A stretch of DNA of 64,000 nt from Gemmatimonadota bacterium. GTDB lineage: Bacteria; Gemmatimonadota; Gemmatimonadetes; Gemmatimonadales; Gemmatimonadaceae. The stretch spans positions 73,185-137,184 of the forward strand of contig PLCA01000008.1 in assembly GCA_003134685.1 (NCBI GenBank), read 5' to 3'. This document shows positions 17,956 to 25,901 of the stretch, in pieces. Under the pieces are notes generated by a model, which saw only the letters and a list, made by a program, of their open reading frames with translations, had not been told where the DNA came from and searched no databases. How positions within the stretch are numbered: position 1 is the stretch's first letter; every line of letters begins with the position of its first letter. The position numbers were made by a program, and so were the translations under genes.

Positions 17956-18130
17956 CGATCGCGACACTGTCGCGGGAATCGCGCAGCTGTACCTCGGCAA
18001 CATTCTCTACGCGCTGGAGCTCGCCGCACTCGGTCTGGACGAGCAGAACAAGAGCGTCGACGCCGCGTTTTATCGCGGAATTGCGAAAAAACTCGCGGAA
18101 GCCCGTGGCAGGGAGACGAAACGATCGTGA
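17948..18130 (+). CDS. Small hypothetical protein overlapping the PP2C gene
   Basis: A 60-residue frame starting at the ATG at 17948, which overlaps the last codons of the PP2C gene. The product is helical-looking, charged at the C-terminus (RGIAKKLAEARGRETKRS), with a hydrophobic middle (LYLGNILYALELAALGL). The coupling arrangement and codon use support translation, but no family is recognised. Confidence 0.5.
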   Translation: MGDDRDTVAGIAQLYLGNILYALELAALGLDEQNKSVDAAFYRGIAKKLAEARGRETKRS

Positions 18131-18217
18131 ACAACCCACCGGCCAGGAATGCGCCGGCTCTCGAAACCGCGGGTATCTTGTCTCGTAGGTAACTGGAATA
18201 CTGGGAGTCCAATTAAA

Positions 18218-18577
18218 ATGGCGGTGATGTCGATGCTTCCTCAGATTTTCAACGGAACGCTGCGCGAGCACTATCTCCTCCTCTTTGGTATGGCCGGAGG
18301 CATTGCTGCGGTGGTTGGATTCATCGCAGCGTGGGTTGGGGCTCATTTTGGCGCCAGACGGGCGGCCCGTCTGGGTGCGGAAGCAGCTTTGGCCAATAGC
18401 GGATTGGGCATCGACCGCACCCTCGGTTCGCTCGTCCAGGCAGTGGATGCGATAGCGCTCGAAGTCGAACGGCTGTCCGAGGGTCAGCGCTTCACCGCGC
18501 GTCTCATGTCCGAGCGGCCTTCACTTGGCGTGCCCTCGAAACAGGAAAATCCTGCCCGAGTCATAACGCCGCACTGA
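18218..18577 (+). CDS. Hypothetical single-pass membrane protein
   Basis: A 119-residue product from the ATG at 18218. A hydrophobic helix with small residues (LLLFGMAGGIAAVVGFIAAWVGAHFG, about 20-45) follows a short N-terminus. The rest is soluble, with a probable helix (LGSLVQAVDAIALEVERLSEG) that could form a coiled coil. Longer starts back to 18149 exist but add an unlikely sequence. No family is recognised. Confidence 0.6.
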   Translation: MAVMSMLPQIFNGTLREHYLLLFGMAGGIAAVVGFIAAWVGAHFGARRAARLGAEAALANSGLGIDRTLGSLVQAVDAIALEVERLSEGQRFTARLMSERPSLGVPSKQENPARVITPH

Positions 18578-18605
18578 CGGATATTCCGGGAGTCCGGGCG
18601 CCGGG

Positions 18606-19202
18606 ATGAAAAAAAAGACCGCCGTGACTGGATCCGCGCCCGGCGCAATCCGCGGATTCAAGACGCGGAAAGACTTCGCCGCCTGGCTGGAGAAGAATCA
18701 CAAGACCTCGCCTGCCCTCTGGGTGCGGATTGCCAGGAAGGCATCCGGAACGAAGTCCATCACGTACGCGGAGGGCGTCGAAGTGGCGCTCTGCTATGGC
18801 TGGATCGACGCGCAGAAACTTCCCCAGGACGAAACCGCATGGCTCCAGCGATTCATGCCGCGGCGTCCGCGAAGCATCTGGTCCAAGGTCAATCGCGAGA
18901 AGGTGCTCGCCCTGATCGCCGGTGGAGAGATGAAGCCGGCTGGGCTCGAGGAGATCGAGCGCGCCCGGAAGGACGGCCGTTGGGAAGCCGCCTACGATTC
19001 TCCCAGCGCTGCCGCCGTGCCCGCGGATTTCGAGAAGGAATTGGACCAGCACCCGAAGGCGAAGGCGTTCTACAAAACGCTCACTCGAGCGAACAGCTAC
19101 GCGATCCTCTGGCGCCTGCAGACCGCGAAGAAGGCAGAGACTCGGGCGAAGCGAATGCGAAGCTTCATCGAGATGCTGGAGAAAGGCGAAACCCTGCATT
19201 AG
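18606..19202 (+). CDS. YdeI/OmpD-associated family protein
   Basis: A 198-residue protein with the features of the YdeI / bacteriocin-protection family: F(K/R)xxxDFAAWLEKNH, then PALWVRIARK, ITYAEGVEVALCYGWIDAQ, the Arg-rich WSKVNREKV segment and a C-terminal helical part. The family is cytoplasmic and poorly understood; some members are linked to peptide or stress resistance. It is followed 9 bases later by a hypothetical gene, so the two may share a transcript. Confidence 0.85.
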   Translation: MKKKTAVTGSAPGAIRGFKTRKDFAAWLEKNHKTSPALWVRIARKASGTKSITYAEGVEVALCYGWIDAQKLPQDETAWLQRFMPRRPRSIWSKVNREKVLALIAGGEMKPAGLEEIERARKDGRWEAAYDSPSAAAVPADFEKELDQHPKAKAFYKTLTRANSYAILWRLQTAKKAETRAKRMRSFIEMLEKGETLH

Positions 19203-19211
19203 ATAGCGTCC

Positions 19212-19781
19212 ATGCCGGACCCACAGCGCATCGTCATTCGCATAAAGAAGGGCACCGATGGGCGCAACTCCCTCAGCTGCACGCGCGCCGATGGAACGAC
19301 GACGTGGCAGCGGCAACAGGGCGGGCAGGCGGCTTTCTTTCCGAAGCACGACCTCACGCACTACGCCGTCGAAACCACGCTCGGATTCCGTGAGGGTTTC
19401 TACGGCCTAGTCTCGGCGGGCTGGGATTTCTCGGATTTTGGGAGCCCGTGGCCGCGCGGTAAGCTCCCGCCCGAGGCGAGCATCTCCGAGATGATCGTGG
19501 GATTCTTCGACCTCGAGCGTCGCATTGCGGAGCGAGTGGCGGCCGATGACCTGAACCAGAAGCTGGCTGAGTATTGCGCGGAGAACCGTCTCCCGCCGCA
19601 GCGGCAGCTCAGCGAGGACGATCTCGCCCGAGTGAGAGCGAAGCGCGCCGAGCTGTTCGCGAAGTGGGATGCGGTCGAGCCCGGGAATGCGCTCGAAGTT
19701 GTGTTCGATCTCTCGGGTCGCCCGGAATCTGCCGAGGATCCGGTGGCAAGCAGCAGGCTCGTTGCTCCGCCGGGTTCTTGA
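19212..19781 (+). CDS. Hypothetical protein
   Basis: A 189-residue soluble protein. The N-terminal 60 residues (IVIRIKKGTDGRNSLSCTRADGTTTW, then FFPKHDLTHYAVETTLGF) look like a small beta domain with a conserved-looking HDLTHYAVE element. A helical C-terminal part has many acidic and basic residues. It resembles uncharacterised proteins annotated only as hypothetical; I assign no function. It is probably cotranscribed with the YdeI-like gene 9 bases upstream. Confidence 0.7.
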   Translation: MPDPQRIVIRIKKGTDGRNSLSCTRADGTTTWQRQQGGQAAFFPKHDLTHYAVETTLGFREGFYGLVSAGWDFSDFGSPWPRGKLPPEASISEMIVGFFDLERRIAERVAADDLNQKLAEYCAENRLPPQRQLSEDDLARVRAKRAELFAKWDAVEPGNALEVVFDLSGRPESAEDPVASSRLVAPPGS

Positions 19782-19912
19782 TTTCGTCAACACTCCCCGT
19801 AGCGGTGTCGTATTTGCTAATTTAAGGGGTGAGGCCGCGCCTTCCGTGAGGAAGAGCCGGTCAGCGGCGTAAAAGCCTCACAAATCTCATCGCGTCGAAA
19901 TCCGGAGAAGTA

Positions 19913-21037
19913 ATGGGAACCGCGACACTTACGGCACCTGAGCAGGTTACGGACACCTTTCCGATCAACGGAACGGATTTCATAGAGTTCTACGTCGGTA
20001 ACGCGAAACAGGCCGCACATTTCTATCGCAATGTCTTCGGGTACAAGATCCTCGCGTACCGCGGGCCGGAGACGGGAACGCGCGATCGCGCGAGCTACAT
20101 TCTGGAGCAGGACAAAGTGCGGCTCGTGCTCACGACCGCCTTGCGGCCCGACAGCGAGATTGCGGCGCACGTGCACAAGCACGGCGATGGCGTAAAGGAC
20201 ATCGCGCTCTGGGTGGATGACGCCAGGAAGGCGTTTCGACTCGCCGTCGAACGGGGGGCAAAGCCGGCGTACGAGCCCAAGTCACTCGTCGACGAGAATG
20301 GCGAAGTTGTGCTTGCCGGCATTCACACGTACGGCGAGACAATCCATAGCCTCGTCGAGCGAAAGAATTACAAGGGACCGTTCATGCCGGGCTTCGTTCC
20401 GTTCGCCGGTAAGGGCGACTCGCAAGGAGTCGGTCTCAAGTACATCGACCACTGCGTCGGAAACGTCGAGCTCGGCGCGATGAACAAGTGGGTCAAGTAT
20501 TACGCTGACGTGCTTGGCTTCACCCAGCTCATCTCGTTCGACGACAAGGCGATCTCCACCGAATACTCGGCCCTCATGTCGAAGGTCGTCGCGAACGGCA
20601 ACGGCCGCATCAAGTTCCCGCTCAACGAGCCCGCGAAGGGCAAGAAGAAGTCGCAGATCGACGAGTATCTCGAATTCTATGAGGGGCCGGGATGCCAGCA
20701 CATTGCGATTGCGACCGACAACATCATCGACACGGTCACGAAGTTAAGGGACAACGGGGTTGAGTTCCTGCGCGTTCCGGGCACTTACTACGATACGGTC
20801 ACCGAGCGCGTCGGAAAAATTGACGAGGACCTGGCGCCCATTCGCGATCTGGGAATCCTGGTAGACCGCGACGAAGAGGGCTATCTCCTTCAGATCTTTT
20901 CCAAGCCGATGGAGGACCGCCCGACGCTCTTCTACGAGATCATCCAGAGGAAGGGCGCGAAGAGCTTCGGCGCCGGAAACTTCAAGGCGCTGTTCGAGGC
21001 GCTCGAGCGCGAACAGGATCTCCGCGGCAACCTGTAG
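19913..21037 (+). CDS. hppD: 4-hydroxyphenylpyruvate dioxygenase
   Basis: A 374-residue HPPD that converts 4-hydroxyphenylpyruvate to homogentisate with Fe(II) and O2. Two vicinal-oxygen-chelate halves are present. The iron ligands appear as His180 (YIDHCVGN), His263 (GCQHIAIATDN) and Glu342 (LFYEIIQR). The C-terminal GNFKALFEALEREQDLRGNL-type tail that closes the active site is intact. The ATG has GGAG five bases upstream. hmgA follows after 3 bases, so the two steps of tyrosine breakdown are cotranscribed. Confidence 0.97.
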   Translation: MGTATLTAPEQVTDTFPINGTDFIEFYVGNAKQAAHFYRNVFGYKILAYRGPETGTRDRASYILEQDKVRLVLTTALRPDSEIAAHVHKHGDGVKDIALWVDDARKAFRLAVERGAKPAYEPKSLVDENGEVVLAGIHTYGETIHSLVERKNYKGPFMPGFVPFAGKGDSQGVGLKYIDHCVGNVELGAMNKWVKYYADVLGFTQLISFDDKAISTEYSALMSKVVANGNGRIKFPLNEPAKGKKKSQIDEYLEFYEGPGCQHIAIATDNIIDTVTKLRDNGVEFLRVPGTYYDTVTERVGKIDEDLAPIRDLGILVDRDEEGYLLQIFSKPMEDRPTLFYEIIQRKGAKSFGAGNFKALFEALEREQDLRGNL

Positions 21038-21040
21038 ACC

Positions 21041-22237
21041 ATGCCGAACTATCACACACTCGGAAAGATTCCCCGCAAGAGGCACATTGCGTTCAAGAAA
21101 CCCGGCGGAGGCATCTACGCCGAGGAGCTCGTCGGACACGAGGGATTTACCGGAACCTCGGCGCTCATGTACCACATCCACCCGCCGACGACGGTGAAGT
21201 CGGTGCGTCGCGTGCGCGAGATAAAGTGGGAGGCGGATCCGGACCAGACGCTCCATCACCGGCATTTCCTCACCTCGCGCGCCAAAAAAGGCGGCAGTGC
21301 CACGCTCGACAGGATTCCCCTGCTGTTCAATCAGGACATCGCGATGCTTTACGTCGAGCCCGACGAGAACGACGCGCATTTCTACCGGAACGCACAGGCC
21401 GACGAGCTGGTGTACGTCAGCAAGGGGACGGGAATCCTGGAGAGCACGTACGGCGCGTTGCCCTTTCACGAGGGCGATTACCTCGTGATCCATCGCGGCA
21501 TCCTGCACCGGTATCGGTTCGATCTGCACGCCGAGCAGCAGCCGAAGCTCGTGATCTTCGAGAGCAGGGGACACGTGCGGTCGCCGAAGCGGTATCGCAA
21601 TGAATTCGGACAGCTGATCGAAGGCGCGCCGTACTCGGAGCGCGACATCCGGCGTCCGACCTTCGTCGAGGCGATCGACGAGATGGGGGATTTTCCGATT
21701 CTCGTGAAGCAGTACGACGGCATCAACGAGATCATGCTCGATCACCATCCGCTCGACGTCGTGGGCTGGGACGGATATTTCTATCCGTGGGCCTTCAACA
21801 TCAACGACTTCGAGCCGATCGTCGGGCGCGTCCACCAGCCACCTCCGGTGCACCAGACTTTTCAGGGAGACGGGTTCGTCGTCTGCTCGTTCTGCCCGCG
21901 TCCGTACGATTTCCATCCGGAAGCGGTGCCCGCTCCGTACAATCACAGCAACGTGGATTCGGACGAAGTTCTCTACTATGCGTCGAGCGAATTCATGAGT
22001 CGGAAGGGAATCGAGTTTGGGAGCATCACGCATCACCCCGACGGGATCCCCCACGGTCCGCACCCGGGACGCGCTGAGGCCAGCATCGGCGCCAAGTACA
22101 CCGACGAGCTGGCAGTGATGATGGACAGCTTTCATCCGCTCAAGGTGGCGAAGCAGGCGCTGGAGTTTGAGGACAAGGACTACCACAAGTCGTGGCTGCA
22201 GGGGCAGCACGCGCAATTCAATCCTCCCACGAGCTGA
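21041..22237 (+). CDS. hmgA: Homogentisate 1,2-dioxygenase
   Basis: A 398-residue cupin-fold dioxygenase of the shorter bacterial HGD type, which opens the homogentisate ring to maleylacetoacetate. Recognisable parts are the N-terminal MPNYHTLGKIPRKRHI, the cupin stretch ESTYGALPFHEGDYLVIHRG, the region VGWDGYFYPWAFNINDFEP, and a His-rich active-site region with HHPDGIPHGPHPGR. It sits between hppD (3 bases) and acetoacetyl-CoA synthetase (15 bases). The usual next enzymes, maleylacetoacetate isomerase and fumarylacetoacetase, are not in the window. Confidence 0.95.
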   Translation: MPNYHTLGKIPRKRHIAFKKPGGGIYAEELVGHEGFTGTSALMYHIHPPTTVKSVRRVREIKWEADPDQTLHHRHFLTSRAKKGGSATLDRIPLLFNQDIAMLYVEPDENDAHFYRNAQADELVYVSKGTGILESTYGALPFHEGDYLVIHRGILHRYRFDLHAEQQPKLVIFESRGHVRSPKRYRNEFGQLIEGAPYSERDIRRPTFVEAIDEMGDFPILVKQYDGINEIMLDHHPLDVVGWDGYFYPWAFNINDFEPIVGRVHQPPPVHQTFQGDGFVVCSFCPRPYDFHPEAVPAPYNHSNVDSDEVLYYASSEFMSRKGIEFGSITHHPDGIPHGPHPGRAEASIGAKYTDELAVMMDSFHPLKVAKQALEFEDKDYHKSWLQGQHAQFNPPTS

Positions 22238-22252
22238 GAGTCTGAACCCGAA

Positions 22253-24469
22253 ATGAGCGAGGCGCTGTGGACCCCCTCGCCCGAGCGCGTCATCAAGGCG
22301 AACATGACCGAGTTCCTCCGGTACGTGGAGGAGCGCGGCGGTCCGCCTGTCCCCGACTATTCGTCGGACTCGTACTGGCAGCTCCACGAATGGTCGGTCA
22401 ACAACCCGGAGCGATTCTGGTCGTTGACGTGGAGATTCTGCGGGATCATCGGGCACCGTGGTACCGGCGGGGGCGCCGAGCGCGTGGGAATCGGACTCGA
22501 CAAGATGGGTCCGCCCGATCCGGAGAAGGGACCTCGCTGGTTCCCGGACGCCAGTCTCAACTTCGCCGAGAATCTTCTCCGCTTCACGGATGATGTGCCG
22601 GCCCTCTCGTCGTGGAACGAGGAGGGCCATCAACGCACTATCACCTATCGCGAGCTGCGCGAAGCCGTGGGCACGCTGGCGCTCGCACTCGACGCCGCCG
22701 GCATTCGGCCCGGCGACCGGGTGGCGGGCTGGCTGCCCAACATTCCGGAAGCCGTCATCGCCATGCTCGCCGCGACTTCACTCGGCGCGACCTGGTCGTC
22801 GTGCTCTCCGGATTTCGGCGCTCAAGGTGTGATGGACCGCTTTGGCCAGATCGAGCCGAAGGTTCTCTTCGCGGCGGACGGCTATCTCTACAATGGAAAG
22901 GAGATCGACCTCCTGCCGCGCCTGAGACAGATCGCGTTCCGGATTCCGACGCTCGAGCACGTCGTCGTCACTCCGTACAGAAAGCAGATGCCGGACCTGG
23001 ACGGTGTGAGGAAGGGAACTCTCTGGTCGCGATTCATCGCGGCGCAGTACGCTGTCGCGGCCACCAAGAGCACGCCTCCCGAGGGGTACAGGACGACTCC
23101 GACAGAGGGGTTCCGTCGCACGCCGCCGGGTGGATACAGCAGGGCGGAGCTGGCAGGTGGTACGTCGAGGGTGACGCCTGCGCACGCCTCGAGGCCGACG
23201 CCACCGCATGGAGTGAAGATGACTCCCGCTGCGCCCGCTCCGGTCGAACCGCCAGATACCAAGCTGCTCAACTTCGAGCGCTTTCCGTTCGATCATCCCG
23301 CCTACATCATGTACTCGTCCGGCACGACCGGATTGCCGAAGTGCATGGTGCACAGCGCCGGCGGAACGCTCCTTCAGCACCTGAAAGAGCTGATTCTCCA
23401 CACCGACCTGAAGCGCGAAGACTGCATCTTCTACTACACGACCTGCGGCTGGATGATGTGGAACTGGCTCGTCAGCTCGCTGGCCGTGGGCGTGAAGGTG
23501 GTGCTCTACGACGGCGCTCCACTGGCGCCGACGCCGGGGCGGCTCTGGGACATGGTGGATCAGGAAGGGATCACCGTCTTCGGGACCAGCGCGAAATATC
23601 TGGCGCTGCTGGAGAAATCCGGCGCGGAGCCGCGCAAATCTCACGAGCTGTCGAAGCTGAAAACGATTTTATCGACGGGCAGCCCGCTGGCGGACCACAG
23701 CTTTGACTACGTCTACAAGAAGATAAAGGCGGATGTGCATCTCGCCAGCATAAGCGGGGGCAGCGACATCATCTCCTGCTTCGTACTGGGCAACCCGATT
23801 CTGCCGGTTTATCGCGGCGAGATTCAGACGCCCGGTCTCGGGATGGCGGTCGATGTGCTGGACGAGCGCGGGCGCCCGGTTAGGCTCATTCCCGGGGAGC
23901 TTGTTTGTACGCGTCCCTTCCCGAGCATGCCGGTGGCGTTCTGGGACGACGCCGACGGCGCGAAATACCGCGCCGCCTACTTCGAGTATTTCCAGGACGT
24001 GTGGCGGCACGGCGACTGGGCGGAGATCACGCGCAATCGCGGGTACATCATCTACGGACGGAGCGACGCTACTCTCAACCCCGGGGGCGTGCGCATTGGA
24101 ACGGCGGAGATCTACCGGCAAGTGGAGCAGCTACCGGAGGTAGTCGAGAGCGTGGCGGTAGGTCAGGAGATCGAAGGCGGACCGCCCGGCGATGTGCGCA
24201 TTGTGTTGTTCGTGAAGCTGCAACCGGGCCTGACCCTTGACCAGGCGTTGTGCGAGCGCATCACGAAGGGCTTGCGGGACAACACGACGCCGCTGCACGT
24301 GCCGAAAAAGATCATTCAGGTCGAGGACATCCCGCGCACGATCAGCGGAAAGATCAGCGAGCTGGCGGTGCGCGAGGTGATTCACGGGCGTCCGGTGAAG
24401 AACACGGAGGCGCTGGCGAATCCCCAGTCGCTGGCGTTGTATGAGAGGCTGCCGCAGCTGCGTGATTAG
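22253..24469 (+). CDS. Acetoacetyl-CoA synthetase with an octapeptide-repeat insertion
   Basis: A 738-residue ANL-superfamily ligase matching acetoacetate-CoA ligase: WTPSPERVIKANMTEFLRYV at the start, FAENLLR, the nucleotide loop MYSSGTTGLPK at 353-363, CGWMMWNW, and the C-terminal PGGVRIGTAEIY and RTISGKISELAV. It activates acetoacetate with ATP and CoA. Acetoacetate is the end product of homogentisate breakdown, which explains its place after hmgA. Family members are usually about 650-670 residues; the excess is a Thr/Pro-rich insertion at about 265-337, just before the nucleotide loop. The frame is intact throughout, so the gene should be functional. Confidence 0.93.
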   Translation: MSEALWTPSPERVIKANMTEFLRYVEERGGPPVPDYSSDSYWQLHEWSVNNPERFWSLTWRFCGIIGHRGTGGGAERVGIGLDKMGPPDPEKGPRWFPDASLNFAENLLRFTDDVPALSSWNEEGHQRTITYRELREAVGTLALALDAAGIRPGDRVAGWLPNIPEAVIAMLAATSLGATWSSCSPDFGAQGVMDRFGQIEPKVLFAADGYLYNGKEIDLLPRLRQIAFRIPTLEHVVVTPYRKQMPDLDGVRKGTLWSRFIAAQYAVAATKSTPPEGYRTTPTEGFRRTPPGGYSRAELAGGTSRVTPAHASRPTPPHGVKMTPAAPAPVEPPDTKLLNFERFPFDHPAYIMYSSGTTGLPKCMVHSAGGTLLQHLKELILHTDLKREDCIFYYTTCGWMMWNWLVSSLAVGVKVVLYDGAPLAPTPGRLWDMVDQEGITVFGTSAKYLALLEKSGAEPRKSHELSKLKTILSTGSPLADHSFDYVYKKIKADVHLASISGGSDIISCFVLGNPILPVYRGEIQTPGLGMAVDVLDERGRPVRLIPGELVCTRPFPSMPVAFWDDADGAKYRAAYFEYFQDVWRHGDWAEITRNRGYIIYGRSDATLNPGGVRIGTAEIYRQVEQLPEVVESVAVGQEIEGGPPGDVRIVLFVKLQPGLTLDQALCERITKGLRDNTTPLHVPKKIIQVEDIPRTISGKISELAVREVIHGRPVKNTEALANPQSLALYERLPQLRD
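23066..23242 (+). repeat. Degenerate octapeptide-repeat stretch within acetoacetyl-CoA synthetase
   Basis: Residues about 272-330 can be laid out as roughly eight-residue units: STPPEGYR, TTPTEGFR, RTPPGGYSR, AELAGGTSR, VTPAHASR, PTPPHGVK, MTPAAPAP. The consensus is xTPxxG(Y/F/V)(R/K). The DNA units are diverged, so this is an old or protein-level repeat. Confidence 0.7.
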
Positions 24470-24490
24470 CAGCAGCGACTAGTCAACGGC

Positions 24491-25198
24491 TTAGTGCTGG
24501 GCGACTACCGGTTCGCGCTTCGACGCGGCGGCAAGATCGCCGACCATGTCCTGCAGCTTCGGACCGCGGCCTGGCTCCGGAGCACCAAGCGTCAGAGCGG
24601 TGTGGTAGTGCGAAACGCCGTAGATGGAGCCAGACCTGCGCTCGACGGTGATTCCCCAGTTCTCGTCGCCGGTCTGATCGTCAGCCGGGACGACGTCGCC
24701 GCTCTGCGAAAGCGCGTGCGCTTCCACTTCGGAAAGGAATGCCTTCCATTCCGGATTCCCCTTCAGATTCGCTTCGCAGATCGAGCTGATCCAGCGGTCC
24801 TCACCGAAATGCGAATCGCGCTTCGAGACCGGGCCGCAGTCATAGCCCCTGCGGACGAAGTTGTCGACGCGAACGTCGGCCGAGGCGGGATTCGACTCGT
24901 AGTACTGATCCCACCAGAGCATGAGGCGGCCGGTGACGTTGGCCCCCTTCTGTCGGATGATGACCAGATACTGCGGATTTCCAAAACCGGAGTACCAGAT
25001 TCTCACCTCGCGCTCACCCTTGGGGAGCTGCGTCTTGGAGAGGGGAATGAGACCAGCGGTAGTGATGGCCGCGTCCTTCGTCTCGAAGATTGCATCCGAG
25101 GCGGGACCGGTATCATTGGCTGTGAAGGCTGCCTGCTGTGCGAGTGACGAGCTGGACACTGCGAGCAGGAGAGAGGCAACGAACGTGAGTCGGCTCAT
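24491..25198 (-). CDS. Secreted hypothetical protein
   Basis: A 235-residue protein with a Sec signal peptide (MSRLTFVASLLLAVSSSSLAQQ, cleavage probably after SLA). The mature part has a beta-rich look (REVRIWYSGFGNPQYLVIIRQKG, VTGRLMLWWDQYY), two cysteines (CGPV and CEAN) that could form a disulphide, and a C-terminal SIYGVSHYHTALTLG. No family is recognised. It is convergent with the acetoacetyl-CoA synthetase gene, with 21 bases between the stops. Confidence 0.75.
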   Translation of the reverse strand: MSRLTFVASLLLAVSSSSLAQQAAFTANDTGPASDAIFETKDAAITTAGLIPLSKTQLPKGEREVRIWYSGFGNPQYLVIIRQKGANVTGRLMLWWDQYYESNPASADVRVDNFVRRGYDCGPVSKRDSHFGEDRWISSICEANLKGNPEWKAFLSEVEAHALSQSGDVVPADDQTGDENWGITVERRSGSIYGVSHYHTALTLGAPEPGRGPKLQDMVGDLAAASKREPVVAQH

Positions 25199-25276
25199 GC
25201 CAATAGGACGGTTCTGACGAGCTCAAGGTCACATTCCGCGACCTCATCCGCACGACGGCTGTAACCTGCTGTGGGG

Positions 25277-25306
25277 CAAGGGCTTAGCCTGTGGGAAAGC
25301 CCCTTG
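25277..25306 (-). terminator. Weak hairpin between the CAP-domain gene and the secreted hypothetical
   Basis: CAAGGGCTT (25277-25285) can pair with AAGCCCCTTG (25297-25306) with one bulged C. It lies about 30 bases after the CAP-domain gene stop on the minus strand. There is no uridine run, so termination is uncertain. Confidence 0.3.
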
Positions 25307-25334
25307 TAAACCTGGGTTGCAGGCCGCCGCCCCC

Positions 25335-25883
25335 TTACAGCGAGGTTAACCGTCTCCCAAAGACCTGGCAGAAGTAAAGGCCGCCGCCTTGGGCCCTCAC
25401 AATGCCTATCCCAGTCTCCACGACATCGGCGTTGAGAATGTTGTGGCGATGCCCGCTGGAGCCCATCCAGCCCTGAACCACCGTCTCAGCATTCGGGAAA
25501 CCCTGAGCCACGTTCTCGGCCATTCGGCCGAACGGGTACCCGACGTAGGCTGCGCGGTCGCCGAGCGTAGGCAGCTGCGATTCGGGGAGCGTGTGCGCCA
25601 TTTTGTGTAGGCGCGCCATGTTCGCGGCCTGGATCTTCGCCATTCGGTCCAGCTGCGGGTTGTAGGCAAGCGCCGGCAACCCCTGATGTCGCCGCTCAGC
25701 GTTAATGAGCTCGAAGATGCGCGCTTCCGTGTCGCTGTACGCACTCGAGCCCGCGCCGGCGGTAGCGCCCGCACTTTCCTGCGACGGAGCAGGCGGCGAA
25801 GGCGCCGGTGCCCCAACGGGAATGGCGCAGCCGGCAACCAGGAGGGCGACGGCCGACGCGGCGAAAAATCTCGGTGCGCGCAT
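25335..25883 (-). CDS. CAP-domain (SCP/YkwD-like) lipoprotein
   Basis: A 182-residue lipoprotein with signal and lipobox LLVAGC, a Pro/Ala/Ser-rich linker (about 22-50) and a CAP domain. The domain contains FELINAERRHQGLPAL, MAKIQAANMARLHKMAHTLPES, AENVAQGFPNAETVVQGWMGS and the signature SGHRHNILN. The family is extracytoplasmic; bacterial members are mostly of unknown role. It probably sits in the envelope facing the periplasm. The HD-domain gene lies 18 bases upstream on the same strand. Confidence 0.92.
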   Translation of the reverse strand: MRAPRFFAASAVALLVAGCAIPVGAPAPSPPAPSQESAGATAGAGSSAYSDTEARIFELINAERRHQGLPALAYNPQLDRMAKIQAANMARLHKMAHTLPESQLPTLGDRAAYVGYPFGRMAENVAQGFPNAETVVQGWMGSSGHRHNILNADVVETGIGIVRAQGGGLYFCQVFGRRLTSL

Positions 25884-25901
25884 ACATAATATGACGCTTC
25901 G

